A stretch of DNA of 64,000 nt from Microbacterium hydrocarbonoxydans (GCF_023715885.1 NZ_JAMBOY010000003.1:310001-374000), one strand, 5' to 3'; positions 27,996 to 37,057 are shown, counted from the stretch's first letter. Notes: a model not told the origin generated them from the letters alone. Numbers and translations: made by a program.

Positions 27996-30854
27996 TTGGC
28001 TCAAGGCAAGAAGCTGGTCATCGTCGAGTCCCCGACGAAGATGAGGTCTATTCAGGGGTACCTCGGTGACGGCTACGAGGTGCTCAGCTCGGTCGGTCAC
28101 ATTCGTGACCTCGCCGACAAGAAGGACATCCCCGCCGCCGACAAGCAGGCGTACGGGAAGTACTCGATCGACGTCGACAACGACTTCGACCCGTACTACG
28201 TCGTCTCCGACCGCAAGACCAAGACGGTAGCCGAGCTCAAGCGCGCGCTGAAGACCGCCGACGAGCTCCTGCTCGCCACTGATGAGGACCGCGAGGGCGA
28301 GGCCATCGCGTGGCACCTGCTCGAGACCCTCAAGCCCAAGGTGCCGGTCAAGCGCATGGTGTTCCACGAGATCACGAAGGATGCGATCCAGGCCGCCGTC
28401 GGCAACACCCGCGAACTCGACACCGACCTCGTCGATGCGCAGGAGACGCGCCGCATCCTCGACCGCCTGTACGGGTGGGACGTCTCTCCGGTGCTCTGGT
28501 ACAAGGTCAAGACGGGGCTCTCCGCCGGCCGCGTGCAGTCCGCCGCCACCCGGATGATCGTCGAGCGCGAGCGCGAGCGTATGGCCTTCGTCTCCGCCGA
28601 TTACTGGGATGTCGAGGCGCTCGCGTCGACGACCTCCGGGTTCCGAGTCCGACTCGTCCGCGTCGACGGCGGCCAGCTCGCCAGGGGCACCGACTTCGAC
28701 GACGCCGGAAAGCTCAAGAAGGCCGTCGTCGTCCTCGACGAGAAGAGGGCGGCATCGCTCGCACTCGCGGTCGACGCCACGGGCGTCGGCACCGTCTCCA
28801 AGGTCGAGGCGAAGCCCGGTACCCGCAGCCCCTACGCGCCGTTCACCACCTCCACCATGCAGCAGGAGGCGGGGCGCAAGCTCTCGATGAGCGCGAAGCA
28901 GGCGATGAGCGTCGCCCAGCGTCTCTACGAGAAGGGGTACATCACCTATATGCGCACCGACTCCACGGCGCTGAGCACCCAGGCGGTGCAGGCGGCCAGG
29001 AGTCAGGCGGTCGCGCTCTACGGCGACAGTGCCGTGCCTCTCAAGCCGCGCGTGTACAAGTCGAAGAGCAAGAACGCTCAGGAGGCTCACGAGGCCATCC
29101 GCCCCTCCGGCGAGACCTTCCGCACGCCCTCGTCGGTGTCGTCGGAACTCGACCGCGAGGAGTTCCGCCTCTACGACCTCATCTGGAAGCGCACCGTCGC
29201 GAGCCAGATGGCGGACGCGAAGTACGAGACCACGACCGTCACGGTCGCGGTCGACACGTCGTCGACATCCGGGGCCGACGCGCAGAACATCGAGTTCACG
29301 GCATCGGGCACCGTGTACACCTTCAAGGGCTTCCTCGAGGCGTACGAAGAAGGTCGTGACGAGAAGCGGAACTCGCAGGATACGTCCGACGAGCAGTCGC
29401 TGCCCGTCGTCGCGGTCGGCGACGAGCTGCGGATGTCGGATGCGGAGGCCAAGGGACACCGCACGACGCCGAAGCCCCGCTACACCGAGGCCTCGCTCGT
29501 GAAGGCACTCGAGGAGCACGGCATCGGGCGTCCCTCGACGTTCGCGAGCATCATCGGCACTGTGATCGACCGAGGCTACGCGACGAAGCGCGGTCAAGCG
29601 CTCGTGCCGACCTGGCTCGCGTTCAGCGTCGTGCGACTGCTCGAAGAGCACTTCGCCGACCTCATCGACTACGACTTCACGGCGGCCCTGGAAGACGACC
29701 TCGACGCGATCGCGCGCGGCGAGCAGAAGCGCGTCGAGTGGCTGCGCTCCTTCTACTACGGCTCCGACCAGCAGGTCGGCCTGCGTCAGGTCGTCGACAA
29801 CCTCGGGGAGATCGACGCCCGCGCACTCAACTCGACGCGCATCACCGACACGGCGACGCTCCGGTTCGGCAAGTACGGTCCCTACCTCGAGGTGGTCGAC
29901 CCCGCCGCACCCGACGAGAAGCCGCGCATCGTCAACGTGCCGGAGGACCTCGCCCCTGACGAGCTCACGGCGGAGAAGGCGCAGGAGCTCATCGACGCCC
30001 CCGTCGCGGGCGACCGCGTACTCGGCGTCAACCCCGAGAACGGCAAGGTCATCGTCGTCAAGGACGGTCGATTCGGACCCTACGTGCAGGAGAACGACCC
30101 GGTGTCCGATGACGCGGATGTCGACGAGTCCACCGGCGAGGTCGTCGAGAAGCCGAAGCCCAAGCGGGGAACGAAGAAGGAAGCCGCGCCCAAGCCGCGC
30201 ACCGGTTCGCTCTTCCGCTCGATGTCGGTCGATACGATCGACCTCGACACGGCGCTCCAGCTGCTGAGCCTGCCGCGTGTGGTCGGCACCGATCCCGAAT
30301 CCGGCGATGAGATCACGGCGCAGAACGGCCGCTACGGTCCGTATCTCAAGAAGGGCACCGATTCGCGCTCGCTCGAGAGCGAATCGCAGATCTTCGACGT
30401 CACGCTCGACCAGGCGCTCGAGATCTACAAGCAGCCCAAGTACGGCGCCGGAGCCCGCCGAGCGTCGAGCGCACTGGCGGAGTTCGAGGCCGATCCCGTG
30501 AGCGGCAAGCCGATCCGTATCCGGGACGGCCGGTTCGGCGCGTACGTCACCGACGGCGAGACGAACGTCACCATCCCGCGTGGGCAGAAGCCCGAGGACA
30601 TCACGTTCGAGATCGCGGTGCAGATGCTCGCCGACAAGCGAGCCAAGGGCCCGGCGCCGAAGCGCGGCGCACGCGGTGCCGCAGCGAAGAAGGCCCCGGC
30701 GGCGAAGAAGGCGCCCGCCAAGAAGCCTGCGGTGAAGAAGCCCGCGACCAAGAAACCGCAGACGGATGCCGAGAAGGCAGCCGCTCGCTCGGCGGCGGCC
30801 AAGAAGGCCGCGGCGACCCGTGCGGCGAACGCCGCGAAGAAGCGCTCCGAGTGA
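27996..30854 (+). CDS. topA: DNA topoisomerase I
   Basis: Relaxes negative supercoils. The start is a rare TTG at 27996: AAAGGA lies seven bases upstream and the protein then begins MAQGKKLVIVESPTKMRSIQ. The 952 residues hold the TOPRIM domain, the catalytic Tyr in YITYMRTDSTAL, and the four type IA domains to about residue 600. Instead of cysteine zinc fingers, the C-terminus has four C-terminal repeats with F/YGxY cores (KYGPYLEV, RFGPYVQE, RYGPYLKK, RFGAYVTD) and a Lys/Ala/Pro tail of about 60 residues resembling histone H1, as in other actinobacterial TopA. tmk follows 28 bases later. Confidence 0.97.
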   Translation: MAQGKKLVIVESPTKMRSIQGYLGDGYEVLSSVGHIRDLADKKDIPAADKQAYGKYSIDVDNDFDPYYVVSDRKTKTVAELKRALKTADELLLATDEDREGEAIAWHLLETLKPKVPVKRMVFHEITKDAIQAAVGNTRELDTDLVDAQETRRILDRLYGWDVSPVLWYKVKTGLSAGRVQSAATRMIVERERERMAFVSADYWDVEALASTTSGFRVRLVRVDGGQLARGTDFDDAGKLKKAVVVLDEKRAASLALAVDATGVGTVSKVEAKPGTRSPYAPFTTSTMQQEAGRKLSMSAKQAMSVAQRLYEKGYITYMRTDSTALSTQAVQAARSQAVALYGDSAVPLKPRVYKSKSKNAQEAHEAIRPSGETFRTPSSVSSELDREEFRLYDLIWKRTVASQMADAKYETTTVTVAVDTSSTSGADAQNIEFTASGTVYTFKGFLEAYEEGRDEKRNSQDTSDEQSLPVVAVGDELRMSDAEAKGHRTTPKPRYTEASLVKALEEHGIGRPSTFASIIGTVIDRGYATKRGQALVPTWLAFSVVRLLEEHFADLIDYDFTAALEDDLDAIARGEQKRVEWLRSFYYGSDQQVGLRQVVDNLGEIDARALNSTRITDTATLRFGKYGPYLEVVDPAAPDEKPRIVNVPEDLAPDELTAEKAQELIDAPVAGDRVLGVNPENGKVIVVKDGRFGPYVQENDPVSDDADVDESTGEVVEKPKPKRGTKKEAAPKPRTGSLFRSMSVDTIDLDTALQLLSLPRVVGTDPESGDEITAQNGRYGPYLKKGTDSRSLESESQIFDVTLDQALEIYKQPKYGAGARRASSALAEFEADPVSGKPIRIRDGRFGAYVTDGETNVTIPRGQKPEDITFEIAVQMLADKRAKGPAPKRGARGAAAKKAPAAKKAPAKKPAVKKPATKKPQTDAEKAAARSAAAKKAAATRAANAAKKRSE

Positions 30855-30882
30855 GCGGACCGATCGAAGTGAGGGTCGGTTC

Positions 30883-31512
30883 GTGACCTCGGAGCGCGGG
30901 GTCTGGATCACGCTCGAGGGCGGGGATGGCTCCGGCAAGACCACGCAGGCCAACCTGCTCGCCGAGTGGCTGACCGGTACGGGTCGCGCGGTCGTCCGCA
31001 CCCGTGAGCCGGGAGGGTCCGAGGTCGGTCAGCTCATCCGCGACATCGTGCTGCACCACCGGGGCGACATCGCTCCGCGGGCCGAGGCCCTTCTCTATGC
31101 CGCAGATCGTGCGCATCATGTGTCGACGGTCGTCCGCCCTGCCCTGGCGCGCGGCGAGATCGTGCTCCAGGATCGCTATCTCGACTCGTCGGTCGCCTAC
31201 CAGGGCGCGGGCCGCGTGCTCGACGCCACCGAGATCAGGGACCTCTCGCTGTGGGCGGCGGAGGGTGCGCTCCCCGACCTGACGATCCTCCTCGACCTCG
31301 ACCCCGACGCGGCGCGGCGGAGGCTCGACTCCGCCGACAAGCCGTTCGATCGCCTCGAAGCGGAGAAGGGCGAGTTCCACCGCCGGGTGCGCGACGCGTT
31401 CCTCGCACTGGCGTCCGACGAACCCGACAGATTCCTCGTGCTCGACGCCGCCGAGGCCCCGGAACGGATCGCCGACCGCATCCGTGCCAGTGTGCAAGGG
31501 CTCCTGGACTGA
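30883..31512 (+). CDS. tmk: thymidylate kinase
   Basis: Converts dTMP to dTDP. The 209 residues have the P-loop LEGGDGSGKTTQA near the N-terminus, DRYLDSSVAYQGAGR with the DR motif, and a LID-like region after DLDPDAARRRL. GTG at 30883 gives MTSERGVWITLEGG, the usual N-terminus, with GAGGG nearby; reading further upstream runs into topA in another frame. The gene lies between topA and holB, an arrangement found in many actinobacteria. Confidence 0.96.
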   Translation: MTSERGVWITLEGGDGSGKTTQANLLAEWLTGTGRAVVRTREPGGSEVGQLIRDIVLHHRGDIAPRAEALLYAADRAHHVSTVVRPALARGEIVLQDRYLDSSVAYQGAGRVLDATEIRDLSLWAAEGALPDLTILLDLDPDAARRRLDSADKPFDRLEAEKGEFHRRVRDAFLALASDEPDRFLVLDAAEAPERIADRIRASVQGLLD

Positions 31513-31552
31513 AGACCAGGATCCGACGCCCTCGGACGTCGGTGCCGCCGAT

Positions 31553-31558
31553 TAGGCT
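31553..31558 (+). promoter_or_regulatory. -10 box TAGGCT of holB (leaderless)
   Basis: Six bases before the ATG at 31565. Confidence 0.55.
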
Positions 31559-31564
31559 GAGTGC

Positions 31565-32722
31565 ATGCCCCAGACCGTACCTCCGCCCTTTCCCTGGGCC
31601 GACGTCTGGGGGCAGGACGCGGCGGTCGAGACCCTCCGCGCCGCGGCATCCGATCCCGCTGCGCTCTCGCACGCCTGGCTGATCACGGGCCCGCCCGGCT
31701 CCGGCCGCTCCACGCTCGCTTACGCGTTCGCCGCCGCGCTGATTGCCGATCGGCCGGACGACGAGGCCACGATGCGGCAGGTCCTCGCCGGTACGCACCC
31801 CGACGTCACCGCGCTGCGTACCGACAAGGTCATCATCACCATCGCGGAGGCGAGGTCGCTCGTCGAGCGCTCGTACTTCGCGCCGTCAGCCGGCCGCTAC
31901 CGCGTGATCGTCGTCGAGGATGCCGATCGCATGGTCGAGCGCACTTCCAACGTGCTGCTCAAAGCGCTCGAAGAGCCCCCGGAGCAGACGGTCTGGGTGC
32001 TCTGCGCGCCGAGCGAGGCCGACCTCTTGCCGACGATCCGATCGCGCGTCCGGTCGCTCCGCCTCCGCGAACCAGATGTCGCAGACGTGGCGCGCCTGAT
32101 CACTCTTCGCACCGGCGTCGACGCGGCCGTCGCCGAGCAGGCTGCCCGCCACGCACAGCGGCACATCGGTATGGCTCAGCGACTCGCCACCGACGACGCG
32201 GCGCGTCGCCGTCGCGACGAGACGCTGCGCTCGGTGATCGGTGTCCGCGGCGTCAACGACGCGGTCGAGGTGGCCGGGCGCATCATCCAGGCGGCGACCG
32301 ACGACGCGAAGGCGCTCACAGCCGAACGCGACGCCGCCGAGAGGGCAGCGCTCCTGCGCACCGTCGGCATCGCCGAGGGGCAGGCCGTGCCGCCTGCCCT
32401 GCGGTCGCAGATCTCGGCGCTGGAAGACGAGCAGAAGAAGCGCGCCACCCGCAGCCTGCGCGACGGGATCGACCGCGTGCTCACCGACCTGCAGTCGCTC
32501 TTCCGCGACGTCGTCATGCTGCAGTTCGGGCGCGACGACGAGCTGATCAACAGCGAACTCCGCGACGAGCTCGCCGCGCTCGCGTCCGCGTGGCCCGAGA
32601 CACGTACCCTTGTCGTACTTGACCACCTTGCCGAGACCCGCCAGTCGCTGGAGCGCAACGTCGCACCGCTGCTCGCCCTGGAGAGCTTGCTCGTGACCGT
32701 CACGAGCGGGAGGACACCGTGA
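31565..32722 (+). CDS. holB: DNA polymerase III subunit delta'
   Basis: Non-catalytic AAA+ clamp-loader subunit of 385 residues. The nucleotide loop reads GPPGSGRSTLAYAF, with Arg where an active Walker A has Lys, as expected for delta'. LKALEEPPEQTVWVLCAPSEADLLPTIRSR is the conserved sensor region. The zinc motif of four cysteines that usually follows the P-loop is absent; only one Cys occurs in the protein and the segment between ALIADR and AGTHPDV is short. Its function should be structural. The stop overlaps the next gene. Confidence 0.94.
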   Translation: MPQTVPPPFPWADVWGQDAAVETLRAAASDPAALSHAWLITGPPGSGRSTLAYAFAAALIADRPDDEATMRQVLAGTHPDVTALRTDKVIITIAEARSLVERSYFAPSAGRYRVIVVEDADRMVERTSNVLLKALEEPPEQTVWVLCAPSEADLLPTIRSRVRSLRLREPDVADVARLITLRTGVDAAVAEQAARHAQRHIGMAQRLATDDAARRRRDETLRSVIGVRGVNDAVEVAGRIIQAATDDAKALTAERDAAERAALLRTVGIAEGQAVPPALRSQISALEDEQKKRATRSLRDGIDRVLTDLQSLFRDVVMLQFGRDDELINSELRDELAALASAWPETRTLVVLDHLAETRQSLERNVAPLLALESLLVTVTSGRTP

Positions 32723-34275
32723 CCGACCGACAGACTTCCCGCTTCCGCCGCGTCCTCGCGACCGTCGCCGGCCTCGCCGCGGCATCCGTCGCGCTCTCCG
32801 GCTGTCTCTATGCCATGATCCCCGAAGGGGCGGAACCCAAGCCCTCCGTCACCAACGAACCCGACACCGAGGGCGTCAGCGAAGACCTCATGCCGTTCTA
32901 CGGGCAGACCCTCACGTGGACCGAGTGCGGCATCGGCTTCGATTGCACCGACGTCACTGCGCCGCTCGACTGGGAGAATCCCGCCGAGGGCGAGATCACG
33001 CTCTCGGTCGTCCGGCACCAGGCGACCGGAACCGCGAAGGGCTCGCTGCTCACGAACCCCGGCGGTCCGGGCGCCAGTGGCGTCGACCTCATCCGCGACA
33101 GCCTCGACTTCGCGGTCGGCGCCGATCTCATCGAGAACTTCGACGTGATCGGGTTCGACCCGCGAGGCGTCGGCCAGTCGACGGCCGTGACCTGCTTCGA
33201 CGCCGCAGGCATGGACGAGTACCTGTACTCGATCCCCTCCGCTCCGCGCGGCAGCGCCGAGTGGGAGGCCGAGTTGCTGGCGGCGCACAAGGAGTTCGCC
33301 GACGCGTGCGAGGCGAACAGCGGCGGCATCCTCCCGTTCATCACCACGATCAACGCCGCGCGCGACATGGATCTGATCCGTGCGGTCCTGGGCGACAAGC
33401 AGCTGAACTACCTCGGGTTCTCCTATGGCACGTTCCTCGGCGCCACCTACGCGAACCTCTACCCCGAGAAGGCCGGCCGCCTCGTGCTCGACGGCGCGAT
33501 CGATCCGTCGGTGTCCGGACTCGACGTCGGTGCCACGCAGGCTCTCGGCTTCGAATCAGCGCTGCGCGCGTACATGCAGGACTGCATCGATTCGGGCGAG
33601 TGCCCCTTCAACGGCTCTGTCGACGAGGCGATGGCCGACCTCGGCGCGCTGCTCGCGAGCGTCGACGCGGTACCGCTCGAGAACGGCGACGGGCGGATGC
33701 TGGGAGCCGATGCCCTCATGACCGCGATCATCGCCGCTCTGTATTCTCAGGACAGCTGGACGTATCTCACGCAGGCGTTCGACGAGGCGCTGCAGGGCGA
33801 TCCTTCGACGGCCTTCCTGCTTGCGGACTTCTACAACGGTCGGGAGAACGGCAGCTACATCGACAACTCCTCGGAGGCGTTCCGCGCATACAACTGCATG
33901 GACTACCCCGTCGAGGACGACCCGGCCGCGGAGGCCGCGACGTCCGCCAAGATCGCCGAGGGCGCCCCGACCATCGCGCCGTACTGGGACGGCCCCGACT
34001 CGTGCCAGGTGTGGCCGTACCCGCCCACCGGGACTCGTGGAGAGATCACTGCGGACGGTGCAGGACCGATCCTCGTGATCGGCACGACGAATGACCCCGC
34101 CACGCCGTACGAGTGGTCGGAGTCGCTCGCCGACCAGCTGTCCGAGGGCGTCCTGATCACACGAGTGGGCGAGGGGCACACCGGATACAACAAGGGCAAC
34201 GCGTGCGTCGACGGCGCTGTCGAGGCCTTCCTGCTCGACGACACCGTGCCCGAAGACGGTCTGCGCTGCGAGTGA
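32719..34275 (+). CDS. S33-family alpha/beta-hydrolase lipoprotein (tripeptidyl aminopeptidase-like)
   Basis: Exported lipoprotein of 518 residues. The signal peptide ends in the lipobox LSGC (Cys near residue 30). The alpha/beta-hydrolase core has the oxyanion segment NPGGPGASG, nucleophile motif GFSYGTFLGATYA, and a C-terminal TAP domain with the expected catalytic His in GEGHTGYNKGNACV. These are the marks of SlpD/SlpE and TAP-type peptidases that trim N-terminal peptides outside the membrane. The gene overlaps holB by four bases, so it is expressed with the replication operon although the functions look unrelated. Confidence 0.92.
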   Translation: MTDRQTSRFRRVLATVAGLAAASVALSGCLYAMIPEGAEPKPSVTNEPDTEGVSEDLMPFYGQTLTWTECGIGFDCTDVTAPLDWENPAEGEITLSVVRHQATGTAKGSLLTNPGGPGASGVDLIRDSLDFAVGADLIENFDVIGFDPRGVGQSTAVTCFDAAGMDEYLYSIPSAPRGSAEWEAELLAAHKEFADACEANSGGILPFITTINAARDMDLIRAVLGDKQLNYLGFSYGTFLGATYANLYPEKAGRLVLDGAIDPSVSGLDVGATQALGFESALRAYMQDCIDSGECPFNGSVDEAMADLGALLASVDAVPLENGDGRMLGADALMTAIIAALYSQDSWTYLTQAFDEALQGDPSTAFLLADFYNGRENGSYIDNSSEAFRAYNCMDYPVEDDPAAEAATSAKIAEGAPTIAPYWDGPDSCQVWPYPPTGTRGEITADGAGPILVIGTTNDPATPYEWSESLADQLSEGVLITRVGEGHTGYNKGNACVDGAVEAFLLDDTVPEDGLRCE

Positions 34276-34345
34276 TCGCGATGGCGCGCGCGGATTCGAT
34301 CTCGATTCGCGGTGCGCGTCCGGAACGGGTAATATCGATGATCGC

Positions 34346-34421
34346 GCCGCTTTAGCTCAGTCGGCAGAGCATTTCACTCGTAATGAAAAGGTCGTCAGTT
34401 CGATTCTGACAAGCGGCTCCA
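34346..34421 (+). tRNA. tRNA-Thr(CGT)
   Basis: Acceptor GCCGCTT/AAGCGGC, anticodon stem with loop CTCGTAA giving CGT, T-arm GTCAGTTCGATTCTGAC. T is the discriminator and CCA is encoded. Confidence 0.97.
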
Positions 34422-34424
34422 CCA

Positions 34425-34455
34425 GGCCCCGTGATGCGAAGAACATCACGGGGCC
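34425..34455 (+). terminator. terminator after tRNA-Thr
   Basis: A perfect 12-base stem GGCCCCGTGATG/CATCACGGGGCC with a seven-base loop begins four bases after the tRNA and is followed by a short TTCTGGTT. Confidence 0.8.
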
Positions 34456-34487
34456 TTCTGGTTCCCCCGTGCGGAGTCACTCGGGCG

Positions 34488-34493
34488 TACGCT
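34488..34493 (+). promoter_or_regulatory. -10 box TACGCT of pncA (leaderless)
   Basis: Six bases before the ATG at 34500. Confidence 0.55.
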
Positions 34494-34499
34494 CGGAGC

Positions 34500-35081
34500 A
34501 TGGGTAGAGCGCTCCTCATCGTCGACGTGCAGAACGATTTCACCGAGGGCGGTGCGCTGGCCGTCGCAGGTGGGGATGCCGTGGCATCCGCCGTCTCCGG
34601 CTACCTCGACGCTCACGCCGGCGACTACGAGGTCATCATCGCGTCGCGGGACTGGCACGACGCAGAGGGCGACAACGGCGGGCACTTCCACCGCGAACCC
34701 GACTTCGTCGACTCCTGGCCCGTTCATTGCGTCGCCGGCACGGAGGGTGCCGCGTACGACCCCCTGCTCGATACGGACGCCGTCACCCATCACGTGCACA
34801 AGGGCCAGGGCATCCCCGCCTACTCGATGTTCGAGGGGCGCACCGAGAAGGGTGAGACCGTCGGCGCCATTCTGAAGGAAGCGGGCGTGATGGAAGCCGA
34901 CGTCGTCGGAATCGCCACAGATCACTGCGTCCGCGCATCGGCGCTCGATGCGATCGCTCATGGCGTGCGGGTGCGGATCCTCACCGACCTCATCGCCGGT
35001 GTCGCCCCTGAGTCGAGCCGGTCCGCGCTGGACGAGCTGGCGCATGCGGGCGCCGTGCTCGCCGAAAGCGGCGACGCATGA
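34500..35081 (+). CDS. pncA: nicotinamidase (pyrazinamidase)
   Basis: Hydrolyses nicotinamide to nicotinate for NAD salvage. The 193 residues follow the PncA pattern: ALLIVDVQNDFTEGG with catalytic Asp, SRDWHDAEG with the metal Asp and His, SWPVHCVAGTEGA, HKGQGIPAYSMFEG with the catalytic Lys, and GIATDHCVRASALDA with the nucleophilic Cys. The ATG is set by leaderless -10 spacing, after the tRNA terminator. The next gene overlaps the stop (ATGA). Confidence 0.95.
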   Translation: MGRALLIVDVQNDFTEGGALAVAGGDAVASAVSGYLDAHAGDYEVIIASRDWHDAEGDNGGHFHREPDFVDSWPVHCVAGTEGAAYDPLLDTDAVTHHVHKGQGIPAYSMFEGRTEKGETVGAILKEAGVMEADVVGIATDHCVRASALDAIAHGVRVRILTDLIAGVAPESSRSALDELAHAGAVLAESGDA

Positions 35082-35608
35082 CCCGCAGCGTCCTGCTGCT
35101 GCGCGCCGTGAACGTCGGCGGCCGGGCCAAGGTGCCGATGGCTCGGCTTCGCGAGGTGCTGACGCCGGAACTGGGCGACGACGTCTCGACCTACATCGCT
35201 AGTGGCAACGTCATCTGCGAGACGCCGTCGGCCGCGGAAGCGGTGTGTGCACGCGTGCGCGCCATCATCGGCGAGGAGTTCGACGTCGACACCCCGGTGA
35301 TCCACCGCACCCACCGCGAGCTCGCCGCGGCTGCGTCGACGCATCCGTTCCCGGACGCGTCGGAGAAGATGCTGCACGCGATGTTCCTCGAGGGCGACGC
35401 GAGCGACGGGGCCGAGGCGGCGTTGACGGAGCGGCTCGTGCCGGGGGAGCGCATCGCGCTCGTGGGGCGCGAACTGTGGATCGACTACGGCGAGGGCGGG
35501 GTGCAGAACACGCGTCTCACGAAGGCCGTGCTCGACCGGGGGCTGGGGGTCGCCGGCACGGCGCGGAACCTGCGCACGGTCCGCACGCTCGTGGAGCTGA
35601 CCGCCTGA
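35078..35608 (+). CDS. DUF1697 family protein
   Basis: Cytoplasmic protein of 176 residues with the DUF1697 signature: LLRAVNVGGRAKVPMARLREVL at the N-terminus and YIASGNVICE shortly after, ending NTRLTKAVLDRGLGV..TARNLRTV. Function is not known for the family, although some members are described as DNA-binding or toxin-like without firm proof. Its ATG overlaps pncA, so the two are co-expressed. Confidence 0.85.
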   Translation: MTRSVLLLRAVNVGGRAKVPMARLREVLTPELGDDVSTYIASGNVICETPSAAEAVCARVRAIIGEEFDVDTPVIHRTHRELAAAASTHPFPDASEKMLHAMFLEGDASDGAEAALTERLVPGERIALVGRELWIDYGEGGVQNTRLTKAVLDRGLGVAGTARNLRTVRTLVELTA

Positions 35609-35611
35609 TCT

Positions 35612-35632
35612 CGCGCGCTGCCTCAGCGCGCG
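35612..35632. terminator. compact hairpin between convergent genes
   Basis: Nine-base perfect stem CGCGCGCTG/CAGCGCGCG with a CCT loop at the meeting point of a plus-strand and a minus-strand gene, overlapping the end of the latter. Confidence 0.5.
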
Positions 35633-35826
35633 TCGAGTTCGGCGCTCAGGGCTGCGGGGGGCATGGCCGGAAGAGCCTGGAGGTCGACGCGGCGGGTTCC
35701 GCAGTCACCGCATCGGACGTAGAGCACGACGCCTTCGCTGGTCGCGTGGCGCGACTCGATGAGCCATGCGTGCTCGTGTGCCGCAGAAGTGGGATGGGGT
35801 ACCGGGAGGGTGTGCAGCGAGGTCAT
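35623..35826 (-). CDS. small hypothetical protein with a CGDC motif
   Basis: Sixty-seven residues from ATG at 35826. It contains VRCGDCGTRRVDL, a single CxxC pair, and a His-rich middle (PHPTSAAHEHAWLIESRH), so it may bind one metal ion or form half of a zinc ribbon. No family is recognised with confidence; similar short proteins lie beside CGNR genes in related bacteria, but that is recollection rather than proof. It is divergent from the CGNR gene with only 25 bases between the starts. Confidence 0.65.
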   Translation of the reverse strand: MTSLHTLPVPHPTSAAHEHAWLIESRHATSEGVVLYVRCGDCGTRRVDLQALPAMPPAALSAELDAR

Positions 35827-35832
35827 GCATCC

Positions 35833-35845
35833 AGCGTGATGTAAT
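35833..35845. promoter_or_regulatory. overlapping divergent -10 boxes
   Basis: TGTAAT (35840-35845) is six bases before the plus-strand ATG at 35852. CACGCT on the minus strand (35838-35833) is six bases before the minus-strand ATG at 35826. The two boxes are almost back to back, so polymerase binding should be mutually exclusive. Confidence 0.4.
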
Positions 35846-35851
35846 GGCCTT

Positions 35852-36373
35852 ATGCATCTCAACCCTTACGGCGAGTACGCGGTGCTGCTGGCCGCCTCGC
35901 TCGCGAACGATTGGCCCGCTGATCGCGCAGCCATCGAGGTGCGGACGCTGTCGATGGGAATGACCATGGTCTTCCCGCCGGCGCCCGACGACCACGAGCG
36001 TGTGCGCGACGTGATCGACGACTGGCTGGAGGTCGTCGACCAGTCCGACCCGGGGGAGCGGGCCCGACTCCTGAACGACCAGATGGCCGAAGCCGCCGCC
36101 TATCCTCGCCTCACGAATCACAGCGGCGAGGGCTGGCACCTGCACTACCGCGACGACGTGCCGTCGCTGCCGTTCGTCCTCCGAGGCATCATCACCGTCG
36201 GCACGTCTCTGCACCTGGTGACCCGGGGGATGGATCGCCTCGGTCGATGCGAGGCCTCACCGTGCACCAACGTGGTCGTCGACATCACCCGCAACGGCCG
36301 GCAGCGGTTCTGCTCGGTCCGCTGCGCGAACAGAGCGGCGGTCCGGCGTCATCGCGCTCGATCGAGCGCGTGA
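35852..36373 (+). CDS. CGNR zinc-finger protein
   Basis: Protein of 173 residues in the CGNR (ABATE-CGNR) group of likely transcription regulators. The N-terminal ABATE-like ligand domain starts MHLNPYGEYAVLLAASLANDWP. The C-terminal zinc finger is RCEASPCTNVVVDITRNGRQRFCSVRCANRAAVRRHR in outline, with four cysteines and a basic tail to contact DNA. The first core motif is CTNV rather than the eponymous CxN form, but CANRAAVRRHR is intact. A stress- or metabolite-sensing function is inferred for the family; its target is unknown. Confidence 0.87.
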   Translation: MHLNPYGEYAVLLAASLANDWPADRAAIEVRTLSMGMTMVFPPAPDDHERVRDVIDDWLEVVDQSDPGERARLLNDQMAEAAAYPRLTNHSGEGWHLHYRDDVPSLPFVLRGIITVGTSLHLVTRGMDRLGRCEASPCTNVVVDITRNGRQRFCSVRCANRAAVRRHRARSSA

Positions 36374-36403
36374 CCCCGGACCGCCGATTCGCAGAAGGGG
36401 AGA

Positions 36404-36952
36404 TCAGGCCGTCTGGCCGGCGTGCTTGCCCTCGGCCACCTCTTCGACGAGCTTCGCGTTGAACGCGGGCAGGTCGTCGGGGGTGCGACTGGAGACGAGG
36501 CCGCTGTCCACCACGACCTCCTCGTCAACCCACGTCGCGCCGGCGTTGCGGAGATCGGTGGCCAGGCTCGGGTAGCTCGTGAGCGTGCGGCCGTCGACCA
36601 CGCCGGCCTCGATGAGGATCCAGGCACCGTGGCAGATGACGGCGACGGGCTTGTGCTGCTCGAAGAACGAGCGCGCGAGGGCGATCGACGGCTTGTCGAG
36701 ACGCAGGTGATCCGCGTTCACGACGCCGCCGGGCAGGACCAGTGCGTCGAACTCGTCGGCCTTCGCGGCATCCGCCGTCAGGTCCACGTGCTGCACGTGC
36801 CCGTTCTTGCCTGTGATCTGCTGGCCATCGGGAGCGATGAGGGTCGCGCTTGCACCCTCGGCCTGCACGGCCTCCCACGGGCTGGTCAGCTCGCTGTCCT
36901 CGAATCCATCGGTCGCGAGGAATGCCACGCGGCTGTCGGTCAGAGTCGCCAT
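36404..36952 (-). CDS. PfpI/DJ-1 family protein (type 1 glutamine amidotransferase fold)
   Basis: Protein of 182 residues with the DJ-1/PfpI fold. VAFLATDGFEDSELTSPWEA opens the family, ALVLPGGVVNADHLR is the second conserved block, and AVICHGAWILIEA holds the nucleophilic elbow Cys followed by His, with an acidic residue expected upstream. Such proteins act as general stress chaperones, glyoxalases or deglycases; the specific activity is unclear. ATG at 36952 follows GAAAGGA. The gene stands alone. Confidence 0.9.
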   Translation of the reverse strand: MATLTDSRVAFLATDGFEDSELTSPWEAVQAEGASATLIAPDGQQITGKNGHVQHVDLTADAAKADEFDALVLPGGVVNADHLRLDKPSIALARSFFEQHKPVAVICHGAWILIEAGVVDGRTLTSYPSLATDLRNAGATWVDEEVVVDSGLVSSRTPDDLPAFNAKLVEEVAEGKHAGQTA

Positions 36953-37057
36953 GATGCGTCCTTTCGTGGAGGTCTGGGTTCCCGGGTCGGGAACTCTTCG
37001 AGCCTCTCGCGAAGGGTGCGACACGAGGAAGGGGGTGGCCGGATGCCGGAGCGGGTG

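Noticed and set aside
27660..31001. Very long open frame antisense to topA
   Set aside because: It is the mirror of the topA reading frame in GC-rich DNA; it has no domain, no ribosome site, and its product is Arg/Val/Asp-rich noise.
34251..34499. Possible additional tRNA next to tRNA-Thr
   Set aside because: Only one cloverleaf folds; the following palindrome is a terminator.
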